From Rhodococcus sp. 06-235-1A (GTDB lineage Bacteria; Actinomycetota; Actinomycetes; Mycobacteriales; Mycobacteriaceae), in the NCBI RefSeq assembly GCF_002258785.1, contig NZ_NOYI01000031.1, forward strand, positions 1-44,365: a stretch of DNA of 44,365 bases, in the 5' to 3' direction. A program made the translations under genes and the position numbers. This document shows positions 14,278 through 26,800 of the stretch, one piece after another (positions within the stretch are counted from its first letter, which is position 1; the number at the start of each line of letters is the position of its first letter). The notes under the pieces were generated by a model. The model made no database searches. It saw only the letters and a list, made by a program, of their open reading frames with translations, and was not told the origin of the DNA.

Positions 14278-17200
14278 GTGACCGCGACGATGCACAAGCT
14301 GACGGCCGGGGACGGGTACATGTACCTGATCCGGCAGGTCGCTGCGCACGACGCCACCGCACGTGGACGCGACACTCTCGCGGACTACTACTCCTCGAAA
14401 GGCGAGTCACCCGGCCTCTGGATGGGCTCGGGGCTGCCCACTCTGCGCACCATCGGTGCAGGCGACGAGGTCACCGAAGCGCACATGCTCGCCCTGTTCG
14501 GCGAAGGTAAGCACCCCGACGCCACCGCCATCGAGGGCAGGCACGCCACCGCCCTGATCGCCGACGGTGCCAGTAAGAAGGACGCCGCCGCGCTCGCGCT
14601 GCGAGAGAGCAAGCTGGGCAACCCCTTTCGGATTCACTCCGGCGTCAACGAGTTCCGCAAGGCGGTCGGTGAAGCGTTCACCGAACACAACGCCGCACTC
14701 GGTCTGCCCTCCCATGCGCCGGTGGACGACGATGTCCGCGCGCAGATCCGCACCCGTATCGCCCGCGAGATGTTCGAGACCGAACTCGGCCGCGCACCGC
14801 TCGACGATCGCGAACTCAGCGGCTGGGTCGCCAAGAACTCCCGCGCCAAGACCACCGCCGTCGCCGGATACGACGTCACCTTCTCCCCGGTGAAATCGGT
14901 CAGTGCCCTGTGGGCGCTGGCCCCGCGAGAGATGTCCGAAGCGATCGAAGCCGCCCACCACGACGCGGTCAAAGACGCGCTCGACTGGTTCGAGAACAAC
15001 GCCCTGCTGACTCGGCTCGGCACCGACGGTGTGCAGCAGGTCGACACCGAAGGAATGCTCGCCGCCGCCTTCACCCACCGCGACTCCCGCGCCTGCGAGC
15101 CCGACCTGCACACCCACGTCGCGATCTCGAACAAGGTGAAAGTCAAAGGGCAGAACAAGTGGCTCGCCATCGACGGCCGGCCACTGCACAAAGCGATGGT
15201 CGCGATCTCCGAGACCTACAACACCCGCCTCGAGGGATACCTCCGCGAACGCCTCGGCGTCGACTTCGCCGAACGCGCCGGCACCGACCCCGGCAAACGC
15301 CCGATCCGCGAAATCATCGGCGTCGACGCCGATCTGGCCGCCCGCTGGTCCTCCCGCGCCGGGATGATCGACCTGCGCCGCGGAGAGCTCGCGGCCGAGT
15401 TCCAACGCGAACTCGGCCGCGAACCCACACCCGCCGAAGCCCGTAAACTCAACCAACGCGCCAACCTCGAAACCCGCGAAGCCAAACACGAACCCCGCTC
15501 CCTGGCAGAGCAGCGCACCGCCTGGCGCGCCGAAGCGATCGAAGTACTCGGAAACGAACGCGCCCTCTCGGAGATGATCCGACGCACCATCCACGACCAC
15601 GGGCCCGTACGCGAACCCGTCACCGTGGACGCACAGTGGATCGCCGAGAGCGCCGACCACGCCCTGTCGGTGGTCGGGCAGAGCCGCGCCCGCTGGCAGG
15701 AATGGCATGTGCGCGCCGAAGCGGCCCGCATCGTGCGCGCGTGCTCGGTCCCGAGCGAGCAGATGGAATACGCCATCACCGCCATCACCGATGCTGCGTT
15801 GGACCCGCAGCGATCGGTCGCCTTGGGACCGGACGACGACCTCGACGAGCCGGAGGTATTGCGCCGCAGCAACGGGGCGAGCGTGTACACCACCGAAGGC
15901 ACCCGCCTCTACACCTGCGAGTCCATCCTCGCCGCCGAAGACCGCCTCGTACAGGCCGCGCAACTCGGTGGGGGACGCAGCGTCGACCCGCTCACCGTCG
16001 ACCTCGCCCTGCTCGAACACGCCGCCAACAAGTTCGACCTCAACGCTTCCCAAGCTCAGATGGTCCGCGAGCTCGCCACCTCCGGGCAACGCCTCCAGCT
16101 CGCCCTCGCACCCGCCGGCACCGGCAAGACCACCGCCATGGCCGTCCTGCGCAGCAGCTGGGAAGCAGAAGGGGGCCACGTCCTCGGTCTGGCACCGACC
16201 GCCGCCGCAGCCGCCGCCCTCGAACAAGACCTCGACGCGACCACCGACACTCTCGGCAAGCTCGTCCACACCCTGCGCGATCTCGACGACGCCGCACCCG
16301 GCGAGGTCGTGACAGTCCCCGACTGGTTCGACAGCATCGACCACCGTTCCCTCGTCGTCATCGACGAAGCCGGCATGGCCTCGACCGCCGACCTCGACCT
16401 GGCCGTGCAGTTCGTCCTTGACCGCGGTGGCAGCGTCCGTCTGGTCGGAGACGATCAACAGCTCGCCTCCGTCGCCGCCGGCGGAGTACTGCGCGACATC
16501 GCCACCACTACCGGGGCGATCACCCTCACCGACGTCGTCCGCTTCAAGGACAACGCCGAAGGCCTCGCCTCCCTGGACCTGCGCGCCGGAAACGCCGAAG
16601 CCATCGGCTTCTACATCGACAATGGCCGAGTCCACGTCGGAGACCTCGTCGCCGCCGAAGACCAGGCCTACTCGGCATGGCAACGCGACATCGACAACGG
16701 CCTCGACGCGGTCATGCTCGCCCCGACCCGTGAGACGGTCCGCACCCTCAACGAACGTGCCCGCATCGACCGACTCGCCGCCGCCGGCAAGTCGATCCTC
16801 GGCCGCGAAGTCACCTTGGCCGACGGACTGCACGCCTCCGTCGGCGACGTCATCACCACCCGCCGCAACGATCGACGACTCGTCGTCGGTGCCACCGACT
16901 TCGTCCGCAACGGCAACCGGTGGACCGTCGAAGACACGCTCCCGGGCGGTGGCCTGAAAGTCCGCCGCATCGGAGACGGCCGTCTGGTTACACTGCCCGC
17001 CAACTACGTCAGCGAACAGGTCACCCTCGGATACGCCCGCACCATCCACGGCGCACAGGGCATCACCGCCGACACCTGCCACACCGTCCTGAGCGGACAC
17101 GAGACCCGCCAACTCGCCTACGTCGCCGCCACCCGTGGCCGCCACGAGAACCACCTGTACTTCGGGTCCGCCCTCGACGGCGACGAACACTCGGTCATCA

Positions 17201-20076
17201 CCCCCGAAGCCGTCACACCCCACACGGCGGTGGACCTGTTCACCCGCATCCTCGGCCGAGACGGCGCGCAGGAATCGGCCACCACCGCCGCGCGCCGACT
17301 CGCAGACCCCGCCGAGCGACTCCCGATCGCCGCAGCGGCCTACGACGATGCCGTCGGCACCGCCGCAGAACAGGTACTCGGCGACGACGAGATGGAGCGC
17401 ATCGACGCCGAAGCGGACAAGGTCGTCGCCGGTGTCACCGACGCCGCAGCATGGCCGGTGCTGCGCAAGCACCTGGCCATCCGCGCCGTCGGGGGAACCG
17501 ACCCGATCGCCGCCCTCACCCGCGCCGCCGGCTACCGCGAACTCGACACCGCCGTCGATGTCGCCGCCGTGCTGGACTGGAGGCTCGACCCGAGCGGGGA
17601 GCACTCCGCCGGCCGTGGGCCACTGCCGTGGCTGCCCGCCATTCCCCCCGCCCTCCGTGCAGACCCGACGTGGAGCAGCTACCTCACCGCCCGCGCCGAA
17701 GTGGTCGACTCCCTCTCGGAAGCGGTCGACGAACGCGCCCGCGACTGGACGAGCGAGACCGCGCCCGTCTGGGCCCGACCCTTCCTCGAACACCCGGACC
17801 TGCTCGCGGATCTCGCCGTGTGGCGCGCAGCACGCACCGTCGACGACGTCGACCTCCGGCCCACCGGCCCACCGCAGTTCGCCGCCGCCCACAAGCGGCA
17901 GCAGAACCGGCTCGACAAGAGGGCAGCAGCGGTCATCGGCTCGCCCGATGCCGCCACCAATGCCTGGAGAGCGCTCGCGCAGAAGATCGAGCCGCGGATC
18001 CTCACCGACCCGTTCTGGCCGGTGCTCGCACTCCGTCTGACCACCGCCCGCCGCGCCGGTCTCGACGTCCCTGCTTTGCTGCGCTCGGTCACCGGGGACC
18101 GCCCACTTCCCGACGAGATGCCCGCCGCAGCCCTGTGGTGGCGGCTCTCGCGCACCCTGAGCCCGGCAGCTCTGGACTCCACGACACCGTCCAAGCACCT
18201 CGCACCGCACTGGACGCCGGCGCTCGACGTCGTGTTCGGTGAAGAGACGGCTCGCACGATCCGCAGCGATCACGCCTGGCCCTCGCTCGTCGCCGCGGTC
18301 GACAACGCGCCCATCAGCTGGGAGCCGGAGCAGATCCTGGCCTTCACCGACGAGTTGCTGACCCAAGCCTGCGACGTCGACGACGAACTACGCCCCGACG
18401 AGCTCACCCAGGCGTTGGCGTGGCGGATCACCGCCCTGAGTCATCATGAGTTCACCCACCACGACTTCCCAGCGGTCGAACACGCATTGGTCGACCTCGC
18501 CGAGGACGAGGCTGCAGCAACGGTCGCCGGAAAGACCGACCCCTACGAGTCGGCCCCCGCCACCGCACAGAGCCACAGCCCCGAGACCACCACCGTTGCC
18601 GAGACCGGCCCGGTGCTCGAAGTCGGCTTCGACGACTACTACCCCGACCTGAGCGACGCGGACCTACCTCCCGACCCGGAGACCGACCTGCCCCCACCGG
18701 ACTTCGAGTACGACACCGGAGCCGACTGGGACATGCTCGCGGAGTCGATGGACTCCCTGCGCATGGTCCGCCCCGAACACGAAGACATCGCACCCGCCGC
18801 ACGCGTGGCCGCGCTGCACGCCGAGCTCGCCGACGCACGCACCCGCAGCAACGATCTCTGGCGCGCGTACCTCGACGAACGAGGCCCCGCGATGACCGCC
18901 GCGATCCCCATGATCATCGAGATCCGCAGCCGCGCCGACGCCCTGCGCCCGCTGTACTTCGCCGCACAGGACGCGCACGCCCGATGGCTCGACACGACCC
19001 ACGAACTCGAAACCACCGACGCCCGATGCCGAGACCTGGCCCGAGCTGCAGCAGCAGCGACCAAGGACGGACGCGACGACGACGCACTCCACGCCCAAGC
19101 CGACCTCGCCCTGCTCGAGATCCTGCGCGAGCACGCTCACGCCACCGAACGCGACGCCCACCAACTCTGGCAGCGGGCCCAGGCCGACCTCGAGACCGCA
19201 GCCGGGGGACCCGGCAACATCGTGACCACCGCCGACGCCGACGTCATCCGCGACACAGCCGCCAGCATCGACCAGATGTCCGTCGACGACGCCCGCGCCA
19301 CCGTCCGCGCACTCGAAGGCGAGATCATGCGCGCGGAAATGCACGAGGCCCACCACGATGCACCCGCCGTCGCCGAACACACCCCCCTGCCGCCGGCACG
19401 CTCGCCCGAGCCGGACAGTCCGGGCCAGGTCGCCGTCCTCACCAGGTCCGACGTCGACCGTGCAAGCCCCGCCGCCGCACTGAAAAAGCCTGCGCAGAAT
19501 CGCAGTACACCGACTCGATCCGACCGCACCACAGCGCGCCTTGCGCTGTCGGATCCAGCGTTCGCGGCGGTCGAGCCCTCCCGAGATCCCCGTGCACTCA
19601 CCACCGAGTCCGTCGATTCGGAACTCCCGGCATCCGACGCGTCGGCGATGCCCGACTCCGAGCCGGACCTGCACGGGACATCGCTTCCCGACGAGAGCAC
19701 CCCACCGGTGCCGAGCAGTGTCACCACCGAGGCCACTGCGCCTGCTGCCGAACCGGCAGAGGCCACAGTCGATCCGGACCTGATCGAGGAACGCATCACA
19801 CGAGGAACCAAGGCCATGAAAACCGCTACACCCGAGCTCAAAGCAAAGATCAAACAGACCACGCTCAGTCAGCGGCTCAACCCCAGCGAGAGCGGGGCCG
19901 CGACGCTCGCTCGCTACCGCGCAGAACTCGAACGCCGCGCCGCCCTCACGCAGGACGAACGCGCCGCCGAGGACGCGGTGCGCGAGCGACTACGCAAGCA
20001 GCAAGCCAAGGGAGCCAAGGGACCGCACCGAGAACCCGAGAGCGGCCCACGAAAGGACCGTGGCCATGAACTGTGA
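14278..20076 (+). CDS. traA: MobF conjugative relaxase-helicase, TraA/TrwC family (1932 aa)
   Basis: This protein nicks the transfer origin, stays covalently on the 5' end and unwinds the strand for transfer. The N-terminus HKLTAGDGYMYLIRQ and DYYSSKGESPG supply candidate catalytic tyrosines (Tyr14, 16, 37, 38). The MobF metal-binding triad is in HRDSRACEP...LHTH (His267, 278, 280). A RecD-like helicase follows: Walker A PAGTGKTT (about 612-619), VVIDEAGMAS, VRLVGDDQQLAS and, near 930, YARTIHGAQG and AATRGRHENH. The last ~850 residues are a long helical, partly disordered extension. GTG 14278 was chosen because it gives the normal short lead before HKLTAG and follows a -10 box by seven bases; ATG 14266 is possible. 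It ends just before the 212-residue gene. Confidence 0.93.
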   Translation: MTATMHKLTAGDGYMYLIRQVAAHDATARGRDTLADYYSSKGESPGLWMGSGLPTLRTIGAGDEVTEAHMLALFGEGKHPDATAIEGRHATALIADGASKKDAAALALRESKLGNPFRIHSGVNEFRKAVGEAFTEHNAALGLPSHAPVDDDVRAQIRTRIAREMFETELGRAPLDDRELSGWVAKNSRAKTTAVAGYDVTFSPVKSVSALWALAPREMSEAIEAAHHDAVKDALDWFENNALLTRLGTDGVQQVDTEGMLAAAFTHRDSRACEPDLHTHVAISNKVKVKGQNKWLAIDGRPLHKAMVAISETYNTRLEGYLRERLGVDFAERAGTDPGKRPIREIIGVDADLAARWSSRAGMIDLRRGELAAEFQRELGREPTPAEARKLNQRANLETREAKHEPRSLAEQRTAWRAEAIEVLGNERALSEMIRRTIHDHGPVREPVTVDAQWIAESADHALSVVGQSRARWQEWHVRAEAARIVRACSVPSEQMEYAITAITDAALDPQRSVALGPDDDLDEPEVLRRSNGASVYTTEGTRLYTCESILAAEDRLVQAAQLGGGRSVDPLTVDLALLEHAANKFDLNASQAQMVRELATSGQRLQLALAPAGTGKTTAMAVLRSSWEAEGGHVLGLAPTAAAAAALEQDLDATTDTLGKLVHTLRDLDDAAPGEVVTVPDWFDSIDHRSLVVIDEAGMASTADLDLAVQFVLDRGGSVRLVGDDQQLASVAAGGVLRDIATTTGAITLTDVVRFKDNAEGLASLDLRAGNAEAIGFYIDNGRVHVGDLVAAEDQAYSAWQRDIDNGLDAVMLAPTRETVRTLNERARIDRLAAAGKSILGREVTLADGLHASVGDVITTRRNDRRLVVGATDFVRNGNRWTVEDTLPGGGLKVRRIGDGRLVTLPANYVSEQVTLGYARTIHGAQGITADTCHTVLSGHETRQLAYVAATRGRHENHLYFGSALDGDEHSVITPEAVTPHTAVDLFTRILGRDGAQESATTAARRLADPAERLPIAAAAYDDAVGTAAEQVLGDDEMERIDAEADKVVAGVTDAAAWPVLRKHLAIRAVGGTDPIAALTRAAGYRELDTAVDVAAVLDWRLDPSGEHSAGRGPLPWLPAIPPALRADPTWSSYLTARAEVVDSLSEAVDERARDWTSETAPVWARPFLEHPDLLADLAVWRAARTVDDVDLRPTGPPQFAAAHKRQQNRLDKRAAAVIGSPDAATNAWRALAQKIEPRILTDPFWPVLALRLTTARRAGLDVPALLRSVTGDRPLPDEMPAAALWWRLSRTLSPAALDSTTPSKHLAPHWTPALDVVFGEETARTIRSDHAWPSLVAAVDNAPISWEPEQILAFTDELLTQACDVDDELRPDELTQALAWRITALSHHEFTHHDFPAVEHALVDLAEDEAAATVAGKTDPYESAPATAQSHSPETTTVAETGPVLEVGFDDYYPDLSDADLPPDPETDLPPPDFEYDTGADWDMLAESMDSLRMVRPEHEDIAPAARVAALHAELADARTRSNDLWRAYLDERGPAMTAAIPMIIEIRSRADALRPLYFAAQDAHARWLDTTHELETTDARCRDLARAAAAATKDGRDDDALHAQADLALLEILREHAHATERDAHQLWQRAQADLETAAGGPGNIVTTADADVIRDTAASIDQMSVDDARATVRALEGEIMRAEMHEAHHDAPAVAEHTPLPPARSPEPDSPGQVAVLTRSDVDRASPAAALKKPAQNRSTPTRSDRTTARLALSDPAFAAVEPSRDPRALTTESVDSELPASDASAMPDSEPDLHGTSLPDESTPPVPSSVTTEATAPAAEPAEATVDPDLIEERITRGTKAMKTATPELKAKIKQTTLSQRLNPSESGAATLARYRAELERRAALTQDERAAEDAVRERLRKQQAKGAKGPHREPESGPRKDRGHEL

Positions 20077-20256
20077 GCACCGACCGAAGGACGGACCACG
20101 ATGGACGAGCCCGATCAGCCGAACGGACGCACCCGACCGGTGTGCCGCATGGGTAGATTTTTCGCTTTCACCACACACCGAACGGGGGCGCAGCGACCAT
20201 GGCGCGTGACGACCAGGACCAGCCGACCCTGTTTTCGATCGGAGAGGGGACCGACG

Positions 20257-20895
20257 ATGTCGGAACCGGAGATGACCGTGGATCTGCGGATCCGCGACGA
20301 AGTGCGCAGGATCTGGGGGGAGTGGATCGGACTCGATCCGGACCTGCCCGAGGCGGCACGCGAGGAACAGATCGAACGCGAAGCGGCGCGACTGACCCAA
20401 CTGGTGGAGGAAACGGTGGGGGACAGCGCTCACGGCTTCCTGATGGACCGGTGGCGGGCCGAGAACCCGGGAGTGACACCGGACTACCCCACGACCGTGG
20501 CGTTGATGACCACGGCCTGGCAGTCGGCACGGTCGAAGATCCTCGAGGAACACCTCTACCCGCAGGTGACCGAGGAGATCTACCAACGGGTGATCTCCAC
20601 GGACGCACTGATCGAGGAGGAGCGCCGAGCGCACCTGCAGACCGCGCAGGACAATCGCGACGAGATGCGTTGGACGACACTGTCGGTGGACATCTCGCCG
20701 CTGGCGAGCCGGATCGTGGACCGGGTGTGGATGGACCGGCCGGGCCGATTCCTGCTGCTCGCCCAGGCGCTGATCCAACAACGACTCGACGACAACCAGC
20801 CGACGCCGACCACAGCGAACGATCCGATCGCCGCGGAGCTCGAAACACTGATCCTCGACGAGATGGACCGGACACCGGGCACGACTCCCTTCTGA
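20257..20895 (+). CDS. Hypothetical protein between relaxase and methylase-helicase (212 aa)
   Basis: Not recognised. The start at 20257 follows a strong ribosome site, GGAGAGGGGA (20241-20250). The protein looks all-helical, with acidic stretches, an IWGEWIGLDPDLPE phrase and conserved-looking Trp residues; there is no membrane segment. Codon positions show strong GC3 in this frame. A second frame that is open over the same bases (continuous with the giant gene downstream) gives Gly/Arg/Asp-rich low-complexity sequence and is rejected. Its stop overlaps the presumed CTG start of the next gene (CTGA). The tight link to the relaxase and methylase-helicase implies a shared transfer or DNA-protection role. 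Confidence 0.7.
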   Translation: MSEPEMTVDLRIRDEVRRIWGEWIGLDPDLPEAAREEQIEREAARLTQLVEETVGDSAHGFLMDRWRAENPGVTPDYPTTVALMTTAWQSARSKILEEHLYPQVTEEIYQRVISTDALIEEERRAHLQTAQDNRDEMRWTTLSVDISPLASRIVDRVWMDRPGRFLLLAQALIQQRLDDNQPTPTTANDPIAAELETLILDEMDRTPGTTPF

Positions 20896-23800
20896 CCCTA
20901 CGGGCGCAGTGGGTCGACGCCCACACGGCCACCGCCGACATCCTGCACCGAGGAGGCCGGCTCAGACAGCACCTCGACAACGCCGAACTGGCGCTCGAAC
21001 GCGCACGCCAGCAAGGCAACCGCGACGGCATCGAGGCACTGACACAGCGGATCTCGGACCTGTCCTACCGCCGCACCCGACTGCTCGCCGACTACGAGCG
21101 CGCCCGCGCGGCCGAGGGGCAGCTCGGCAACGCCCTGCGCGCGGCCGGAATCGACCCCGCCTCGATCAACCACAGCGCCGTCGCCCGCGCCGACGCCGCG
21201 CAACGCCGCACCCCACCGACCTGGGCGAACGATCCCGCCACCGGACGCCAACTCGACACCCTGCGCACGCTGCTCGCCCGATCCGGACTGCCCGACGACA
21301 CCGTCGACGCGCGCCTGACGAAAGCCGAAGCCGACCGTTCCATCAAAGCCATCCTCGCCGGCGAGCTGCCACTGCTGCGCAGCGCCGACGAGGCGACGCA
21401 GCCGGCACCCCCGCCGGCGTCGGCACACGAGGCACTCACCGAGCGGATCCGTGCCGCCGTCCTCGCCGACGCAGATCTGACCGTCTCGGCCCAGGCGTCG
21501 TCGAACACCTACGCCCAGTTCCAGTCCTGGGCACTGGCCCGGACGAAAACGGTCATGCTCGACGCCGTCGTGGCCATCGACGACACCGACACCGCGCTCA
21601 CCGCTGCCGCACAATCGCTGCTGGCCGACCCTGCCCGCCTCGACGCACTTCCCCACGAGCTGGTCGACCTGCTCTGGCAGACCCACCACCGGGCACCCGA
21701 GGTCGACCCCACAGAGCCAGAGACCACCGACGAAGCAGCACGTCAGCACCGCGCCCAGGACGAGCTCGACAACGCGGCCACTGCTGAGATCGTGGACTTC
21801 GACGATCGCGGACGTCGCGCCTACGACCCACGCGCACCCTTCGCCGCGCCCGATCCCTCCGCCGACCCCGTCGTCGGCGCAGCACTCGAATCACTGCCCG
21901 CCGACAGCGTCGACGCCACACAGATCCGCGTCGACTTCATCGACGGCTACACCACCGCAGCCAGCGCCGATGCGGCCAGTATCGACGCCGCGGGAACCGA
22001 AACATCCGGTCCTGCTGGCGATCTCACCGGCATTGCGACACCCCGGGAGGTACCCGTCGCGCCGGTCGAGGTGCCTCAGTACGAGACCGGAGAACCCCTC
22101 ACCAGCCCGTTGTGGCGTAGCAACAGCCTCATCGCCGCCCAACGCCCCGACGGCTCCACCGTCTACGTCAGCGCCGACACCGCCCGCCGCTATGTCGGCG
22201 TCTCCGATACCGTCACGCCGGAACCCGAACCCCGGACCACGTCCGAACAGGAAGCGACGCCCGAACCCGAGACCGCCCCCGAACTCGGCGGCGTCGACGC
22301 AGGCGACCGGGGCCGGGAACCGTTAGGTAGTGGGGTCGAGGCAAGCTCCGATCCAGTCAGAACTGTCGCTCCCGCAGTCGATTTCGTTCTCGGCACGGAC
22401 GTTCTCGTTCCGTCCGGAGCCAAAGCCCGAGCCCGCGCCAACCTCGACGCCCTCGCCGTCGTCCAGGCGTTGGCCGCCGACTCTCGCCCCGCCACCGCTG
22501 CCGAGCAGGACACCCTGGCTCGCTGGTCGGGATGGGGCGGCGTGCCGCAGATATTCGATACCGCCAAGGCCGAATGGGAGCCCGAGCGCGAGGAACTGCG
22601 CACCCTGCTCAGCGGGTCGGACTACGCCGCGGCCCGCCTGAGCACCGTCAACGCCCACTACACCGATCCCGCCATCGCCTCCGCCCTCTGGCGCGCCGTC
22701 GAACGCGCCGGTCTGCCCGAGGGTGCCCGCGTCCTCGAACCGGGCTGCGGCAGTGGACACTTCGTCGGTCTCGCCCCCGCCGGGACGAAGATGGTCGGCG
22801 TCGAGCTCGACCCGATCACCGCAGCGATCGCCCATCACCTCTATCCGAACCAGCACATCCGCAATCACGGATTCGAGGCTGCGTTCGCCGCCGACGGCAC
22901 CTTCACCGCAACGATCGGCAACGTCCCGTTCGGTGACTATCCGGTCTACGACGACATCCACAACCCCAACAGTCGCTCGATCCACAACCACTTCATCATC
23001 AAATCCCTGCACCTGACCGCACCCGGCGGGTACGTCGCGGTCATCACCAGCACGTTCACCTCCGATTCGGTGCGCCCGGCCGCGCGGCGCGAGATCGCAG
23101 CCCTGGGCGACCTCGTCGGCGGCGTCCGGCTCCCGTCGGCCGCGCATCGCCGCCAGGCCGCCACCGACGTGCTCACCGACGTTCTGATCTTCCGCCGGCG
23201 AGAGCCGGGCCGCGAGGCCACCGAACAGACCACGCTGTGGACCGAGGTCGCCCAAGTCACCCTTCCCACCGGGAACGGAGACAGCACCGCACCGGCCCAC
23301 CTGAACCGGTACTTCAACCGGCACCGGGACCGCATCCTGGGCACCGTCGAGGTCGGTTCCGGAATGTACGGCGCGACCACGATGAAAGTCGTTGCCCCGC
23401 AGTCGCAGTCCGTACCGACGCTGCTGACCCGGGCGCTGGAGACCATCGTCGACGACGCCCTGGATTCAGGCCTGGCCATGACCGCGGCGGCTCCGGACCG
23501 AACCCAGCATCACGGGCTCGATACCGCCGGCCTGCACACCGACTCCGGCACTGATACCGGAACCATCCCCGGCACACTGCGATTTGACGCTCACAGCTCC
23601 CGCTGGGAGCAGTACCAAGTCGGTGCCGGCTGGGTCCTCACCCCCGCCAAGGGCCGCGAGATCAACGATCAATGGCAACGACTGCTCGCCATGGGCGACA
23701 CCGTCCTGGACATCGGTGACAGCGCGCGCACCGCGGACTCGACACCCGAACACCGACAGGATCTGCGCGAGAAGCTCGATCGGCAATACACCGACTACAC

Positions 23801-26800
23801 CAGCCGGTACGGCTTCATCAACCGGTTCAAGTGGACCAACCACGCCACCGAGAACAGTCCCGAGAAGACCGCCGAGAACTTCACCGCCCTCGAAGCGCAG
23901 TGGCGTATTGACGCAGCCCAACAGGCTGCTCTCGACCGGGGAGTGGACCCCGACGACCTCGCGGATCTCGATCTACCCCCTTACCGGGGTGAGATGCCCG
24001 CCGAGGTCACCGAAGCGCTGTTGGAGAAGGCACGTACCCCGGCGCAGGGGCCCCGTAAGAGCCGCCATCACCTGCAAGGGGCCATCAGCTTCGACCCCCG
24101 CATGGCGATGGTCCGATCGCTCGAACTCTTCGACGACGAGACCGAGCAGGCCTCCAAGACCTCGATCTTCGATACCGACGTCACCTTCACCACAGAACGC
24201 GCCACCAGCGCGGCCGGCATCGACGAAGCGATCGCCATCGCCTTCGACGAACGCGGCAGCGTCGACCTCGAACGGGTGGCCGAGATGCTCGATACCGACG
24301 TCGAGGACGTGCTCGACCGAGCGCGAGGCAAGATCTACCCCTCGCTCACCGATCCGAGTACCTACGAGGTTGCCGGCCAATTCCTCGCGGGCGATGTCCG
24401 CAGCAAACTCGCGCGCGCCCGCGTCGCCGAAGCGGAGAACCCCGACGTCTACACCGGCGTCGTAGACGCTCTCGAAGCCGTCGTGCCACCCGACGCCGAC
24501 CCGGCGCGTATCGGGGTGCGCCCCGGCGCGGAATGGGTCGGGGTCGACAACCACAAGCAGTTCCTGGTCCAGGAGTTCGGGATCGACCCCGACGAGCTGA
24601 CGGTCTCGTACGCCGCGGTCAACGCCACCTGGCAGTTCGAGACCAGCTCGGCCCCGAACTGGGACGACCCGCAAGGCTACGAGGACCCGTGGGGCATCGC
24701 CGGCCGCTACTCCGGGCTCGAGCTGTTCACCGCGATCGCCAACAACAAGCCCGTCGAAGTGCTCAAGACCGAGAGCGAGCTCGACCGCGAACCCAAACCG
24801 CGATTCCACCCCAAACACACCACCGACCTGCGCAATCGCGCAGTACGGCTGGAAGAGAAGTTCGTGCAGTGGCTCTGGTCCGATCCGGCCCGCTACGAGC
24901 ACCTCACCGAGGTCTACAACGGGCGGTTCAACCGGTTCGTCAAACCCCAGTTCGCCACCGAGCACAAGCAGTACCCGGGCCTGAACCCCAACTACATTCC
25001 GTACTACTACCAGCGGCAAGCCGAGCAGCGTCTGACTCACGGGGAGACGATCCTGCTCGATCACTGCGTCGGATCGGGCAAGACCCTCACCATCACCATC
25101 AGCTGCATGGAGATGCGCCGACTCGGACACAAACGCCAGCCGTGGGTGGTCGTGCCGAACCATCTCGTCGACCAGTGGGCCGCGGAAGTTCGCGATGCCT
25201 ACCCGGCCGCGAAAGTGCTCGTCGGCGGCGACCTGTCCGGGCCCCGCGATCGGCAACGCTTCATCGGTCAAACCGCCGTGACCGACTGGGACATGGTCAT
25301 CGTCCCCGAATCGGTGATGAAGCTGATCGCCGTCAGCAAAGACACCGAACTCGCCTACATCGAGACCCGCATGATGGAACTACGCGAAGGCCTCGAACGC
25401 GCCAAGGAGACCGGCGGCGAGCACACCGTCAAACAGATCGAACGCGTCCTCAAACGCGAACAGGCCAAACAGCAGAAACTGGTGTCCTCCAAGGCATCCG
25501 ACACCGGCCTGACGTTCGAGCAGTCCGGCTGCGACTTCCTGTGGGTCGACGAGGCGCACTACTACAAGAACCTCGCCCGCACCTCCAACTCCGCCGACCT
25601 GTCCCTGCCCGAGGGATCGCAACGCGCCTCCGACCTGGAGATGAAAGCGCGGTGGCTGCGCGACCGCGCGATCCTGCGCAACATCGAATCCGGACAGCCC
25701 GACGCGCCCGCGAAAGCGATCGCCTTCGCCACCGGAACACCGGTGAGCAACTCCCTGTCCGAGCTGTGGGTGATGAACCGCTACCTGCGCCCCGATCTGC
25801 TCGACGCCGCCGGCATCGGCCACATCGACGCCTGGGCACAGACATTCGCCAAACAACGCACCACCGTCGAAATGAACATCACCGGCACCTCACTGCGTCC
25901 GATCTCGCGGATGGCCGAGTACCAGAACCTGCGTCAACTGATCGCCATGGTCGATCAGTTCCGCGACGTGGTCACCGAGGACCAGATCCCCGTCGAGCTG
26001 CCGCGAATGCGCACCGGCAAGCCGCTGGTCGTCGAGTTCGACCTCGCACCGCAGGTCCGCGACTTCATGTTCGACCTCGACGAACGCATGGCCGCGACCT
26101 CCGGTCGCAGCATGGACGTCGACAACGCGTTGAAGATCTCCAACGACGGGCGCAACGCCTCCCTGCACCCGACGCTGGCGAAACTGCCCGAACCCGAGCC
26201 CGAACACGACCGGGTCGCTGTCGCGGCGGATCTGCTCTGGAAGACCCACCTCGAGCACCGCGACCTGTTCACCCCCGCCGACCGGCACGGCCCCGACGCC
26301 CGCGGGGTGTTCCAGATGGTCTTCTGTGACCGCGGCACTCCGAAGGCCGGTGGGGCGGGGGAGAAGAGTCTCTACGCGCGACTGCGAGAAGCGTTGGTGG
26401 ACAGAGGTATGGAGCGATCGGAGGTCGTGTTCATTCACGACTACCCGACACCGAAACAGAAGCAGCAGCTCTTCGCCGACTGCCGCGCCGGAAAGGTTCG
26501 CGTGCTGATCGGCTCGACACCCAAGCTCGGCACCGGGGTCAACGCCCAACGCCTACTCAAACAGCTCATCTCCCTCGATCCCGCGTGGACCGCAGCGGAC
26601 ATGCAGCAGCGGTTCGGGCGCATCATCCGGCAGGGCAACGTCCACCGCGAGGTCGACGTGGTCAACATCGTCGCCCGACGCTCCTACGACGCCACCATGT
26701 GGCAGATCATCGAACGCAAAGCCCACTCCGTCCAGCAGCTACGCGGCGGCGAGATCCCCGACACGATGGAAGACGTCGGCGGCGACATCGCCCTCTCCGC

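Noticed and set aside
14407..18366. 1319-codon open frame on the strand opposite the relaxase
   Set aside because: It lies wholly antisense to a gene with clear MobF and helicase motifs and gives Gly/Val/Asp-rich sequence without domains; long antisense frames are expected at this GC content.
20199..20891. ATG 20199 as the start of the methylase-helicase
   Set aside because: The extra 231 residues are Gly/Arg/Asp-rich low-complexity sequence overlapping a well-formed 212-residue gene with a strong ribosome site.
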